Below are positions 9,010 through 19,264 of a DNA stretch of 64,000 bases, piece by piece (within the stretch, counting starts at the first letter, position 1; each line of letters opens with the position of its first letter). The position numbers and the translations under genes were made by a program. This DNA is from an uncultured Roseovarius sp. (GTDB taxonomy: Bacteria; Pseudomonadota; Alphaproteobacteria; Rhodobacterales; Rhodobacteraceae), in assembly GCA_947497295.1 (NCBI GenBank), contig CANMFU010000001.1:806001-870000 (forward strand). The letters run 5' to 3'. The notes under the pieces were generated by a model. It was not told the origin of the DNA, searched no databases, and worked only from the letters and a program-made list of their open reading frames with translations.

Positions 9010-10097
9010 CCGTCCTCCATATGCAGCAAAATGCCAATGGCAAGCATCAATGATGCCGTCGGCGGGGCCCAAGCAGCTAAAATAACGGGGATCTGACCGC
9101 TTTCACCCAGGACCTGCGCGAAATTGCGGACATAGTGCAGCGAAAAACCGAGCATGATCGCGACCAGCACTGAAATGCCGGTGTTGGTCGTGCGCGCATG
9201 GCGCATGGTCAGAGCGCCAGCAACCAGCATCAGTGCCATCAAAAAGACCGGTCGCGCCAGCTCCATCTGGAACCATACCGCATAGCGGCGAGCCGAAAAA
9301 CCGGCCTGCTCCAGTTGGGCGATAAAAGCGGGCAGATCCCATATGGCAATGTATTCCGGCTTGCCAAAGCTGTCGATGATACCGTCGCGGGTGAGGGCCG
9401 AGGACACGCTCAGCCGGGCCATGCGTTGGGCTGTGGCTTCGGGGTTTGCCCCGCCGGACAGATCCCACAACTTGACATCCTCCAGCATCCATTCGCCCAT
9501 ACCAAGCGTCGCACGCCGCGCCGCGATGCGGCGTATCGGATCACCGTCGGGTGAAAAGGCAATGAAGGTGGCGTCGTTCAGCGTGCTGACATCCGCGCTG
9601 GCCGATGAGGCATGGATCACCGTCTGGCCCAGTGCGCTGCCCTGACGCAGCCATAACCCCTCGGATGACAGGGCCATGATGCTGGTCCCGGCGCCCTCAT
9701 AGCTGGCAACCAGATTTTTGTACCGCTTGGATGAGGCAGCGACGACCGGGTTGATAACGGTGATCGACACCAGGCCGATCAGCGCCGCCATGGTCAGCGG
9801 TGCCAGCATCCCGCGAAATCCTGACAGGCCCGATGCCCGCACGACCACCATTTCGGACGTCCGCGCCAGCCTGACGAACAGCGCCACCGAGGCAAGGATC
9901 ATCACCAGTGGCAAAATTTCGTAATTGGCGTGTGGAAGGTTCAGCAGGACGATCTGCGCCACCTCCCAGACCTGTAATTCCGGGAAGTCCTGCAATTCAT
10001 CGACCATGTCAATCAGACCGAGGATGACCACAAAGATGCCGGTGATGCCCAGGTAGGTCCACAAGAATTTGCGTGCAAAATAATAGTGCAGTGTCAC
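9006..10097 (-). CDS. lptG: LPS export ABC transporter permease LptG
   Basis: A 363-residue inner-membrane permease of the LptB2FG complex, which extracts LPS and feeds it to the LptC/A/D bridge. The protein starts TLHYYFARKFLWTYLG and shows the family plan: a hydrophobic hairpin in the first 100 residues, a periplasmic beta-jellyroll (about 130-260) and three C-terminal membrane segments ending LASLMLAIGILLHME-like. The start is a GTG at 10097: it overlaps the lptF stop as GTGA and has AGGGAGG seven bases upstream, whereas the in-frame upstream extension is Ala/Gly-rich and lacks family similarity. A four-base overlap follows into lptD. Confidence 0.94.
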   Translation of the reverse strand: MTLHYYFARKFLWTYLGITGIFVVILGLIDMVDELQDFPELQVWEVAQIVLLNLPHANYEILPLVMILASVALFVRLARTSEMVVVRASGLSGFRGMLAPLTMAALIGLVSITVINPVVAASSKRYKNLVASYEGAGTSIMALSSEGLWLRQGSALGQTVIHASSASADVSTLNDATFIAFSPDGDPIRRIAARRATLGMGEWMLEDVKLWDLSGGANPEATAQRMARLSVSSALTRDGIIDSFGKPEYIAIWDLPAFIAQLEQAGFSARRYAVWFQMELARPVFLMALMLVAGALTMRHARTTNTGISVLVAIMLGFSLHYVRNFAQVLGESGQIPVILAAWAPPTASLMLAIGILLHMEDG

Positions 10098-11227
10098 GAT
10101 GTGGCCTCCCTGCGTTTGCGCAGGCGCCGCAAAAGGCCCGGATTGGCCGCCACATGCAGCAGCAGGCCCGACAGCGCCAGCCCCACCGCGCTGGGCAGGT
10201 ACATCAGCGGCCACATCATCGGCGCCGCCAGAACCGGGCCGGCCACGGCGGCCTCGATCAGCTTGACGCCGATAAGCAGAAGGAATGCGGTAATGATCTG
10301 GCGCCAGACGCCGAACCGGCTAAATCCCCCCTGTAGCAGCGTGGCAAAACCGACCAGCGCAGCCACAATGCACAGGATCGCCTGCGCAAACCGGTTGTGA
10401 AGCGCCGTTACGGCCACGCCCAGACTGACATTGGTACGCTGGGCCACGGCGGCCGGGTCGCGTATCAGATCCAGCGTCGAGGCAAAGGCAATCCGGTCCA
10501 GATTCATCGCATTTTGTGCCACCAAACGGCTGATATCGTAAGAAAAATCGTCGAAATGCGTGGTGAATAATCGCTGACCATCAGGCGATATATTTTGCGC
10601 CAGCCCGTTCACCATCACCAGCTTGGTTCCGCCGCCATTCTGTACCAGATAGGCGCGGGAGGACGTGTACGTGGTCGGCGCACTGACGCGGCGCCGGTCC
10701 GACAAAAACACGTTGCGCAGCTCTCCATTGGGGGTGATTTCGCGGATGTAGAACGTCACACCAGACGCGGGATGCAGGAATTCGCCTTCGGTCAGCAGCT
10801 TGGCGGTGATATTTCCTGACACCTCGGCGCGGCGCAGCTCCAGCTGTTTCAGGCTGAGCGGGATCAGCAGATGCAGCAGCAGCGACATCATCAGCGCAAC
10901 AATTACCCCGAAATACAGCACCGGCCGCACCAGCCTCCAGGGCGAAAACCCGGTGGCCTGCATCACCACCAGCTCGCTTTCGGTGCTGAGGCGGTTGGTG
11001 ACATAGACCGCCGCCGCAAACGCCGCGATCGGCAGGACAACGCCGATGACGCCCGGCAGGGTGAGCGCGGTGAATTCGATGAAAATCCAGGTCGATTGTC
11101 CGTCGCTGATCAGGCGGTCGAACATGCGCACCGCCTTGTTGATCCAGAAGATCGACACCAGCACCAGCGCGAAAAATCCGAACAGCACCATGAATTGCGA
11201 CAGCATATATCTGTCGAATCTGGCCAC
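10094..11227 (-). CDS. lptF: LPS export ABC transporter permease LptF
   Basis: A 377-residue partner of LptG with the same plan: N-terminal ARFDRYMLSQFMVLFGFFALV, a large periplasmic domain (from about residue 120) and C-terminal membrane helices. I chose the GTG at 11227 because a G-rich Shine-Dalgarno (GGGGGGAA) sits about six bases upstream and the family normally begins at ARFDRY; an ATG seven codons upstream (11248) is the alternative. This is the first gene of a run of seven (lptF to the MobA-like gene) with overlaps or zero spacing throughout, so the promoter should lie in the 171-base gap shared with the divergent pepA. Confidence 0.94.
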   Translation of the reverse strand: MARFDRYMLSQFMVLFGFFALVLVSIFWINKAVRMFDRLISDGQSTWIFIEFTALTLPGVIGVVLPIAAFAAAVYVTNRLSTESELVVMQATGFSPWRLVRPVLYFGVIVALMMSLLLHLLIPLSLKQLELRRAEVSGNITAKLLTEGEFLHPASGVTFYIREITPNGELRNVFLSDRRRVSAPTTYTSSRAYLVQNGGGTKLVMVNGLAQNISPDGQRLFTTHFDDFSYDISRLVAQNAMNLDRIAFASTLDLIRDPAAVAQRTNVSLGVAVTALHNRFAQAILCIVAALVGFATLLQGGFSRFGVWRQIITAFLLLIGVKLIEAAVAGPVLAAPMMWPLMYLPSAVGLALSGLLLHVAANPGLLRRLRKRREATS

Positions 11228-11398
11228 TCCATTCCCCCCGACACGCAATATCTGGCCGCAAGCTAAACCAAATGCGCTGGCAGTAAAACTGCTAATCCCG
11301 GCGGCGGGACGCCGGGCGCCATTGCACTCGGGGTAAAAATGCGCAGAGTCCCGGCAAGTTTACGACAATCCAACGCAGGACCGCACAGGAGCCGCCCC

Positions 11399-12883
11399 AT
11401 GACCACGCCCGCCAAGACCATCATCATCGAAACAGATCTGGACAATATTGCCGGGATCGAGGGCCGCATCGCGGTCCTGATCGGCAAGGACGGCAAGCTG
11501 AACGCAGGCGCCAAACGGGTGAACAAGCTGACACGCGGCGCGCTGGCGCGCATGATCGAGAATGGCGCGCTCAAGGATATGAAGCCCGGCGACGTGAAAT
11601 CGCTGGCCTGGCCAGCCGGGCTGAAGGCCGAGGCGGTGGATGTCGTGTATGTCGAGCGGCGCGCCAGCGCCATCGAGGCGCGCAAGGCCGGGGCGGCGCT
11701 GGGCAAGCTGCTGGGCGAAAAGGGCATGACCGTTCTGGCCGCGTCGCAGGTCCGCCCCGTCGAATTGATGCAGGGCATCGCACTGCGCGCCTATGATTTC
11801 ACTGCGCGCAAGACCGGCGACAAGAAGACGCCGGGTGACGTGACGATGATGGTCAAGGATGCGGGCGAGGTCGAAGGCCGGGCAGACGCCGCGCGCGCCG
11901 TTGTCGACGGCACATTCTTTACCCGCGATCTGGTCAGCGAGCCTGCGAACCATTTGACCACGACAGAATTTGCCAACAGGATCAAGGGGATGGAAAGCCT
12001 CGGTCTGAAAGTCACCATCCTGGAAGAGGACAAGCTGGAAGCCCTCGGCATGGGCTGCCTGCTGAGCGTGGGGCAGGGCAGCGCGAGCCCGACCAAGGTG
12101 GCGGTGATGGAATGGACGGGCGGCAAGACGGGCGACGCGCCGCTGGCGCTGGTCGGCAAAGGTGTCGTGTTCGACACTGGAGGGATCAGCCTGAAACCCG
12201 CTTCCGGCATGGAAGACATGACGATGGATATGGGCGGCGCCGGCGTCGTCGCGGGCGTCATGCGCACGCTGGCCCTGCGCAAGGCACGCGCGAATGTCGT
12301 CGGGCTGGTCGGTCTGGTCGAAAACATGCCGTCGGACCGCGCGACGCGTCCCGGCGATGTCGTGACCTCCATGAAGGGCGACACCGTCGAGGTGATCAAC
12401 ACCGATGCCGAAGGACGCCTCGTTCTGGCGGATGTGATGTGGTATGCGCAGGAAACCTACAAACCGCGCGCGATGATTGATCTGGCCACGCTGACCGGTG
12501 CCATCATCGTAGGGCTGGGCCATGAAAACGCCGGCGTTTTCTCCAACGACGACGCGCTGTGCAGTGCCTTCCTGAAGGCCGCCGAAGCCGAGGGCGAGGG
12601 CGCGTGGCGCCTGCCGATGGGGCAGGCCTATGACGACGAGCTGAAAAGCCAGATCGCGGACATGAAGAATGTTGGCGGCAAAGCGGCCGGAAGCATCACG
12701 GCGGCGCAGTTCCTCAAGCGGTTCGTGCAGGAGGACATGGCGTGGATTCACCTCGACATTGCCGGGGTCGCGTCGGTCAAATCCGACACCGCCTATGCGC
12801 CCAAGGGGGCGACCGGCTGGGGCGTCATGGCGCTGAACCGGCTGGTTGCGGACATGGTTGAGGGGGACCAGGAGCAGGACTGA
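11399..12883 (+). CDS. pepA: leucyl aminopeptidase (M17)
   Basis: A 494-residue M17 cytosolic aminopeptidase that removes N-terminal residues in a two-metal reaction. The C-terminal catalytic domain carries LVGKGVVFDTGGISLKP with the metal-binding Lys and Asp, DMGGAG, and the family signature NTDAEGRL. The start ATG at 11399 is preceded by ACAGGAG eight bases away; a longer upstream reading lacks family character. In other bacteria PepA also binds DNA, but nothing here shows that. It overlaps holC by one base (TGATG), so the two are co-translated. Confidence 0.96.
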   Translation: MTTPAKTIIIETDLDNIAGIEGRIAVLIGKDGKLNAGAKRVNKLTRGALARMIENGALKDMKPGDVKSLAWPAGLKAEAVDVVYVERRASAIEARKAGAALGKLLGEKGMTVLAASQVRPVELMQGIALRAYDFTARKTGDKKTPGDVTMMVKDAGEVEGRADAARAVVDGTFFTRDLVSEPANHLTTTEFANRIKGMESLGLKVTILEEDKLEALGMGCLLSVGQGSASPTKVAVMEWTGGKTGDAPLALVGKGVVFDTGGISLKPASGMEDMTMDMGGAGVVAGVMRTLALRKARANVVGLVGLVENMPSDRATRPGDVVTSMKGDTVEVINTDAEGRLVLADVMWYAQETYKPRAMIDLATLTGAIIVGLGHENAGVFSNDDALCSAFLKAAEAEGEGAWRLPMGQAYDDELKSQIADMKNVGGKAAGSITAAQFLKRFVQEDMAWIHLDIAGVASVKSDTAYAPKGATGWGVMALNRLVADMVEGDQEQD

Positions 12884-13359
12884 TGGGCGCCGCCTATTTC
12901 TACCACCTGACCCATACGCCGCTGGAGCATACCTTGCCCATGTTGCTGGAAAAAGCGCGCGGCGCGGGCTGGCGCGTGGCTGTCCGGGGCCGCGAGGCCG
13001 CGCATCTGGACAAGCTGGACGAGGCGCTGTGGCTGGCGGGCGGGGAGGAGGCATTTCTGCCGCATGGCCGCGCGGACCAGCCGCATGAGGCCGATCAGCC
13101 AATCCTGCTGACGACCGGAGCAGACATGCCCAACGGCGCGACCTGCCTGATGGCGGTGGATGGCGCAAATGTGGACCCGGCCGAGGTGGCGCGCCTCGAC
13201 CGGGTTTGCGTAGTGTTTGACGGCAACGATGAGGCGGCCGTCGCACATGCGCGTGTTCAGTGGAAGGCGCTGACCGATGCTGGCTGCGCCGCGCAATACT
13301 GGTCAGAAGCCTCCGGGCGCTGGGAGAAGAAAGCCGAGAAAGCAGCCGCTTCCGCCTGA
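12883..13359 (+). CDS. holC: DNA polymerase III chi subunit
   Basis: A 158-residue HolC protein starting MGAAYFYHLTHTPLEHTLP, with LLEKARGAGWRVAVRG and the central segment QPILLTTGADMPNGA, all typical of chi. Chi links the clamp loader to single-stranded-DNA-binding protein at the replication fork. It has a charged Lys/Ala tail. The pepA-holC pairing with a one-base overlap is frequent in proteobacteria and supports the call. Confidence 0.93.
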   Translation: MGAAYFYHLTHTPLEHTLPMLLEKARGAGWRVAVRGREAAHLDKLDEALWLAGGEEAFLPHGRADQPHEADQPILLTTGADMPNGATCLMAVDGANVDPAEVARLDRVCVVFDGNDEAAVAHARVQWKALTDAGCAAQYWSEASGRWEKKAEKAAASA

Positions 13360-13378
13360 CGCGCCAGCAGGCGGCAGA

Positions 13379-13966
13379 TCATTCGCTGCGCAAGTGGATC
13401 TTTTCCTTGTTCATCTCGTAACCCCAAGGCAACTCACTGTTTTTCCAGCCGTCTTTCAGCCGCCATGGGCCGCGCGGATCGTCCTTTACTGTGCCGCCCT
13501 CAAATCCGTCGACGACCACATAGACCTGGGTCAGCCCCAGCGGCGTCAATGCATTGGCCGAAGGCGCGCCCCGCTCTCCGCCCGAGCGGCACATGACGAT
13601 GACGGGCGCATCCTTGTCCAGACCGCGTGCCTCCATCGCGGCGGCGACACCGGCGGCGAAATCAGGATTCTCGTTCATGGCAAAATTCGGCTTCTTCGGG
13701 TGCCATGCCGTGGGATCGACCATCAGAAAAGGCACGTTCACATCCACCACATCGGTGGAGCCGGTGAACATCATCTCGATCGGTTCGCGCACATCGACGA
13801 ACAGCACCTTGTCGCCTTCTGCTTGCTTCATCTCATAGGCTTCCTTGGCCGTCAGGTAGAGGCCCCATTCGGTCTGTTTACTCGGATCTTCGGGCGCGTC
13901 TGCGGCAATTCCCGGTACGGCAAGGGCCGCCGCGATGATCGCGGCGGTGACTGTGTGGCGTATCAT
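13379..13966 (-). CDS. exported rhodanese-domain protein
   Basis: A 195-residue protein with a signal peptide (MIRHTVTAAIIAAALAVPGIAA) and a single rhodanese fold whose active-site loop is CRSGGERG with Cys126. The segment VLFVDVREPIEMMFTG is the family's substrate-proximal motif. Rhodaneses carry persulfide on this cysteine. Export to the periplasm and location 21 bases after a DsrE-like gene, also exported, suggest a periplasmic sulfur-transfer pair; the acceptor is unknown. AAGGAGA lies seven bases before the ATG. Probably transcribed from the FNR-type promoter at about 14.5 kb. Confidence 0.88.
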   Translation of the reverse strand: MIRHTVTAAIIAAALAVPGIAADAPEDPSKQTEWGLYLTAKEAYEMKQAEGDKVLFVDVREPIEMMFTGSTDVVDVNVPFLMVDPTAWHPKKPNFAMNENPDFAAGVAAAMEARGLDKDAPVIVMCRSGGERGAPSANALTPLGLTQVYVVVDGFEGGTVKDDPRGPWRLKDGWKNSELPWGYEMNKEKIHLRSE

Positions 13967-13987
13967 AAGTGACTCTCCTTGTTGGGA

Positions 13988-14443
13988 TCAGAACGACAGG
14001 ACGCGTGTCATCGGGGCCATCAGGCGCGCAGCCATGGCATCGGGGGCAGCAGCGGTGACACCGTCCAGCAGTACGCTGGCATCCGCGCCCATGCCGGGCA
14101 GGTAGATCGCACAGACTTCAACCGTGCCGCCCGCTTCCATGATTTGCTTCATCAAACCTTGCGGGCTCATCCCCATCGGTGGCTGGCCGGCTGTTGCGGA
14201 CTCGGGCGCGTCCTTCAGCGCCAGATCGCCGCCGGGACCGCAAAGCAGCATGTGCGCAGTCGCGCCCGCCTTGACCGATTGCATGGTCAGAACCATGCCC
14301 ATCAGCTGGGTCTGAGCGTTTTCACTGGTAATCAGCGCGACCACAGTATCGGGACCTTGCTGCATTTTTTGCTTTTGTTGCGCGGCCGCAGGCAGGGCAA
14401 CAGCGGCAGCGACACAGACGGCGAGGGCGGGCAGAATACGCAT
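13988..14443 (-). CDS. exported DsrE-like protein
   Basis: A 151-residue protein with a signal peptide (MRILPALAVCVAAAVALPAAAQ) and a DsrE/DsrF-like alpha/beta fold inferred from VVALITSENAQTQLMGMVLTM, a LLCGPGGDLAL loop and AGGTVEVCAIYLPGMG. The cysteines at LLCGPG and EVCAIY occupy the places used for sulfur transfer in some family members, but the canonical DsrE active site is not certain. The start ATG has AAGGAG seven bases upstream; an upstream in-frame ATG lacks this. It heads a two-gene unit with the rhodanese. Confidence 0.72.
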   Translation of the reverse strand: MRILPALAVCVAAAVALPAAAQQKQKMQQGPDTVVALITSENAQTQLMGMVLTMQSVKAGATAHMLLCGPGGDLALKDAPESATAGQPPMGMSPQGLMKQIMEAGGTVEVCAIYLPGMGADASVLLDGVTAAAPDAMAARLMAPMTRVLSF

Positions 14444-14508
14444 GGTATAACTCCTTGAAAACGGTGGATGTCTCGCGGGGAACATAACAGGCGAACATAT
14501 TCATTACA

Positions 14509-14522
14509 TTGATTTTGATCAA
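14509..14522 (-). promoter_or_regulatory. FNR/FnrL-type operator TTGATTTTGATCAA
   Basis: A perfect match to the FNR consensus TTGAT-N4-ATCAA, extended by one more matching pair on each side. Its centre is 72.5 bases upstream of the DsrE-like ATG. A class II arrangement (centre at -41.5) would put the -10 element near 14481-14488, where the minus strand reads CTGTTATGTT, a fair -10. I infer oxygen-responsive activation of the DsrE-like/rhodanese pair. Confidence 0.75.
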
Positions 14523-14567
14523 TGCCGTGTGTGGCAGTGTGACGCGCCTTGCTCGGGACGCGGCGTC

Positions 14568-15149
14568 TTAGCGCTCCAGCACCAGCTTGCCATCGGTGAT
14601 GTGCATGGTTTTGAATCTTTGCAGATAACGCATGCCCAACAGCGAATCCTGCAGATCGCCCTCGTTCACCACGGCGCGCAGACCCCGGTCGGTGACACCG
14701 CCAACGTCAAAGCTGTCCAGACGGACCGGCGCTGTACGCACCACGCCATTGGCGGTACTGGCCTGCCCGGTAAAGGCCAGCCCGTCCGGGTGCAGCCCGA
14801 TCCGGATCGCGTCGGCGCGGCTGATGACGATATCGCTGGCGCCAGTATCGACGACGAAACGCACGGGGGCGCCATTGACCAGCGCATTCAGGTAATAGTG
14901 GCTGTCGGCTGCGCGCGGTAATTCGATCCGCGCGCCATCGCGGCTGACCGATTGGGATGGGGCGACGGTACTGCGGATATCGTCCCACAGGCCGATTGCG
15001 GCAATGACACCGATAAAGATCAGCCCCCAGACAGCCGCTTGTTGCAGCGTCTTGCCCATCGAGTTGCGATTGGCAGCGAAGAACCACATCATCACCGCGC
15101 AGCCCAGCACGATGAGGTAGATCAGGTTCGCGGAATCGAAATTGGTCAT
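14568..15149 (-). CDS. membrane-anchored retropepsin-like aspartic protease (TIGR02281 type)
   Basis: A 193-residue protein with two N-terminal membrane segments (about residues 8-26 and 38-55) and a clan-AA aspartic protease domain with catalytic motif VVDTGASDIVIS (Asp101) and the C-terminal LLGMRYLQRF. Like retroviral and related bacterial enzymes it has one catalytic Asp and must dimerise. The proteolytic domain probably faces the periplasm. AGAAGGA lies about eight bases before the ATG. Substrates are not known for this family in this group. Confidence 0.87.
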   Translation of the reverse strand: MTNFDSANLIYLIVLGCAVMMWFFAANRNSMGKTLQQAAVWGLIFIGVIAAIGLWDDIRSTVAPSQSVSRDGARIELPRAADSHYYLNALVNGAPVRFVVDTGASDIVISRADAIRIGLHPDGLAFTGQASTANGVVRTAPVRLDSFDVGGVTDRGLRAVVNEGDLQDSLLGMRYLQRFKTMHITDGKLVLER

Positions 15150-15216
15150 GCACGGGTCCTTCTGTCTGATCTAGATAGGGACGCACGGCGCACAGCGCCA
15201 GATCAGCCTGCGGGCA

Positions 15217-15840
15217 TTACCCAGCCAGCCCAAAGCCGCGCAGGCCGTCCAGCACGAACTGCACCGCAAGCGCAGCCAGCAGCATGCCCAGAACGCGGGT
15301 GACAACGCTGATGCCGGTCTTGCCAAGCGCGCGTTCCAAAAGGCCCGCGCTGAGGAAGGACACGAAGACAAGACACATCACGAACAGCATCGTTCCCAGC
15401 ACCCATGTCAGCCCGCTCAGGCCCTGATGCTCGCCGGTCAGCAGGATCACGGTTGCAATCGCGCCCGGTCCGGCGATCAGCGGGATGCCAAGCGGGAAAA
15501 TCGACGGATCCTCGTGGTCGTCATGTTCTACCTGATCCTCGCGCCGTTTAGTGCGCCGCTCGAACAGCATGTCCAGCGCGGTCAGGAACAGCAGGATGCC
15601 ACCCGCGATGCGAAAGGCGGGCATCGATATGCCGATGAACCCCAGAACAGCCTCGCCAAACGCGCCAAAGACGATCAACAGCGCGGTGCCCATCAGGCAG
15701 GACCGGATCGCAACCGAGCGGCGCATCGCCGGACTCATCCCCCGCGTCAGCGCCAGAAACAGCGGCGCCAGCGCAAAGGGGTCAAGCACGATGAAAAGCG
15801 TGACGAAGGTGGTAATAAGGGCGCTGCTGTCCATGTTCAT
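15217..15840 (-). CDS. MarC-family integral membrane protein
   Basis: A 207-residue polytopic protein. The start FVTLFIVLDPFALAPLFLAL and PLIAGPGAIATVILL are hallmarks of the MarC family; about six hydrophobic segments are visible, with a charged loop (RRTKRREDQVEHDDHEDP) in the middle. The family was once linked to multiple antibiotic resistance but its transport function is not established. It is a stand-alone gene between the retropepsin and the ABC-F ATPase, all on the minus strand. Confidence 0.88.
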   Translation of the reverse strand: MNMDSSALITTFVTLFIVLDPFALAPLFLALTRGMSPAMRRSVAIRSCLMGTALLIVFGAFGEAVLGFIGISMPAFRIAGGILLFLTALDMLFERRTKRREDQVEHDDHEDPSIFPLGIPLIAGPGAIATVILLTGEHQGLSGLTWVLGTMLFVMCLVFVSFLSAGLLERALGKTGISVVTRVLGMLLAALAVQFVLDGLRGFGLAG

Positions 15841-15891
15841 CCTTGGCGCGAAGGGACGCGCGGTGTCAATCGCGGGGCGCTTGGCCCGTCA

Positions 15892-17736
<1,845 letters not shown>

Positions 17737-17781
17737 GGGCGGAGCGATGCACCGCGGCTCCGCCCATGTCAACTGCCGGTC

Positions 17782-18063
17782 TTATTTCAGAAGGTCAATC
17801 AATCCGTCCGCCGGGTAGGATTTGAACCCGGCAAACAGGTTTTCGCCCTCATTATGAAACGCGAAAACGTGGATTTCCTCATGCCGCATGGTAGCGCGGC
17901 AAAAGACGTTTTCCTGCGCCAGCGCCTCGGGACATCTGTCAAGGTCGGTATGCGGCACGGCGGCCTCGAACTGCTCGTAGGTCAGCGGGACGACAGTATC
18001 GGCCCAGATCGGAGCGGCAGCAAAGATCAGCGCGGCGGTGGTGCAGGCGGATTTAATGAACAT
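17782..18063 (-). CDS. small secreted hypothetical protein
   Basis: A 93-residue protein with a signal peptide (MFIKSACTTAALIFAAAPIWA) and a mature part of about 72 residues containing two cysteines (DRCPEAL and NVFCRAT), a likely disulfide pair. The mature part is rich in Glu/His and ends PADGLIDLLK. I do not recognise a domain. It is transcribed divergently from ndk and does not overlap its neighbours; it may be its own unit. Confidence 0.75.
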   Translation of the reverse strand: MFIKSACTTAALIFAAAPIWADTVVPLTYEQFEAAVPHTDLDRCPEALAQENVFCRATMRHEEIHVFAFHNEGENLFAGFKSYPADGLIDLLK

Positions 18064-18240
18064 CGTATTTATATCCTGGTTGAGTGTGAGTCGATTGGTG
18101 CATCTAATCTGATCAAAACACTCAGAATAAGAAGTGGGTAAATCATGACAAGGTGTCGCACCCCGAATGGGTCTTTATTCCATCGGGCGCGCGTGATACC
18201 GCAGCCGCCATATCAACATTCACTGAACACAGAGGCTGAC

Positions 18241-18663
18241 ATGGCAACCGAACGCACCCTGAGCATCATCAAACCCGACGCGACCAAGCGCAACCTGACC
18301 GGCAAGATCAACGCCAAGTTCGAGGATGCGGGCCTGCGCATCGTCGCGCAAAAGCGGATCCACCTGACACCGGCGCAGGCCGGCAAGTTCTATGAGGTCC
18401 ATGCCGAGCGTCCGTTCTACGGCGAGCTGTGCGAATTCATGGCCTCCGGTCCGGTCGTCGTGCAGGTTCTGGAAGGCGAAGGCGCCATTGCCAAAAACCG
18501 CGAAGTCATGGGCGCAACCAACCCCAAGGACGCGGCCCCCGGCACAGTGCGCGCCGATTTCGCCGAAAGCGTTGGCGAAAATTCGGTCCACGGTTCGGAC
18601 GCGCCCGAAACGGCGAAAGAAGAGATCGCGTATTTCTTCGCAGGTCTTGAACTGGTCGGCTAA
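18241..18663 (+). CDS. ndk: nucleoside-diphosphate kinase
   Basis: A 140-residue NDK that balances NTP and dNTP pools by transferring the gamma phosphate through a phosphohistidine. The N terminus [15 protein letters not shown] and the active-site segment ENSVHGSD (His117) are diagnostic. The length is normal. The start is the ATG at 18241 where the family begins; the reading frame upstream is not coding. It is followed by the inverted-repeat cluster that separates it from the convergent gene. Confidence 0.98.
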   Translation: MATERTLSIIKPDATKRNLTGKINAKFEDAGLRIVAQKRIHLTPAQAGKFYEVHAERPFYGELCEFMASGPVVVQVLEGEGAIAKNREVMGATNPKDAAPGTVRADFAESVGENSVHGSDAPETAKEEIAYFFAGLELVG

Positions 18664-18664
18664 A

Positions 18665-18787
18665 GCGTTTTGCGTTTTTCCAAAGTCTGGGAAAACGCAA
18701 AACGCCCACCATCCGGTGATGTTGCTGGCGTTTTGCATCCAATATGTGAACGATATTAAATGCAAAACGCTTTAAAGCGTTTTACGC
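18665..18787. repeat. inverted-repeat cluster built on GCGTTTTGC
   Basis: Two hairpins stand in tandem between convergent genes. The first has arms 18665-18681 (GCGTTTTGCGTTTTTCC) and 18689-18705, 16 of 17 pairs matching around the loop AAAGTCT. The second has perfect 11-base arms, 18728-18738 (GCGTTTTGCAT) and 18760-18770, around 21 bases. A further partial copy AAAGCGTTTTACGC follows at 18774-18787 and runs into the end of the next gene. The first hairpin starts two bases after the ndk stop and could end transcription, but the run of T lies inside the stem. Confidence 0.8.
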
Positions 18788-19113
18788 TCGACTACACCGA
18801 TTTCAGCAAGGGCTGCATCCAGATTGGTGCGGCCCTTTTGCATGTTCGCAGCCTTGATTGCGTCAAATCGCGCGCGCAGGGCGATCTTTTCATCGCCTTG
18901 GCAATCATTCCACGGGCGGCCCTGCAGGCCCATCACCAGTACATAATATCCGATGAAATGCGGCGGCGTGCCGCTGGCAATTAGCCTCGCGTAGGCCACA
19001 TCGGCGCCCAGTTCGCGCAGCGCTTCTGCCGAATGGATACCGGCGCGTGTGCAGGCTGCCTCGACAGCGGGGCCGAGGTTGCGGATAGAGGATACGGGGT
19101 CTGAAGTGGTCAT
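18772..19113 (-). CDS. TfoX C-terminal domain protein
   Basis: A 113-residue protein. The segment IRNLGPAVEAACTRAGIHSAEALRELG and the following DVAYARLI match the helix-hairpin-helix-like TfoX C-terminal domain, with GLQGRPW later. In gamma-proteobacteria TfoX/Sxy regulates competence together with CRP, but this protein lacks the TfoX N-terminal domain, so such a role is only a guess. Its stop codon lies inside the last copy of the GCGTTTTGC repeat family. Confidence 0.82.
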   Translation of the reverse strand: MTTSDPVSSIRNLGPAVEAACTRAGIHSAEALRELGADVAYARLIASGTPPHFIGYYVLVMGLQGRPWNDCQGDEKIALRARFDAIKAANMQKGRTNLDAALAEIGVVERKTL

Positions 19114-19193
19114 GCAGACAGTCTAGCGGCGCGCTATCGCGCCAGCCAGCGCATTCACATAGGTCTGGAATTTGTTGGCGACATGACGATAGT

Positions 19194-19229
19194 CCGAAAC
19201 GCGCCACACCTTCGTGGTGCGCGTTTCGG
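19194..19229. repeat. long hairpin upstream of the TfoX-domain gene
   Basis: Perfect ten-base arms CCGAAACGCG (19194-19203) and CGCGTTTCGG (19220-19229), with an inner CCAC/GTGG stem and a small bulge. No T run follows on either strand, so a simple terminator is unlikely. It lies between a 49-residue ORF and the TfoX-domain gene, 81-116 bases before the latter's ATG, and could act in the 5' leader. Confidence 0.6.
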
Positions 19230-19264
19230 AACTTGCAGTATTTCAGGTTTTATATCGGAACGCT

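Noticed and set aside
11360..13246. 628-codon open frame opposite pepA and holC
   Set aside because: Mirror of two real genes in GC-rich DNA; Arg/His/Pro-rich without family motifs.
19127..19220. Minus-strand frame ending YVNALAGAIARR just before the TfoX-domain gene
   Set aside because: It looks protein-like but has a stop shortly upstream, no ATG and no ribosome site; possibly a gene remnant, not supported as a gene.
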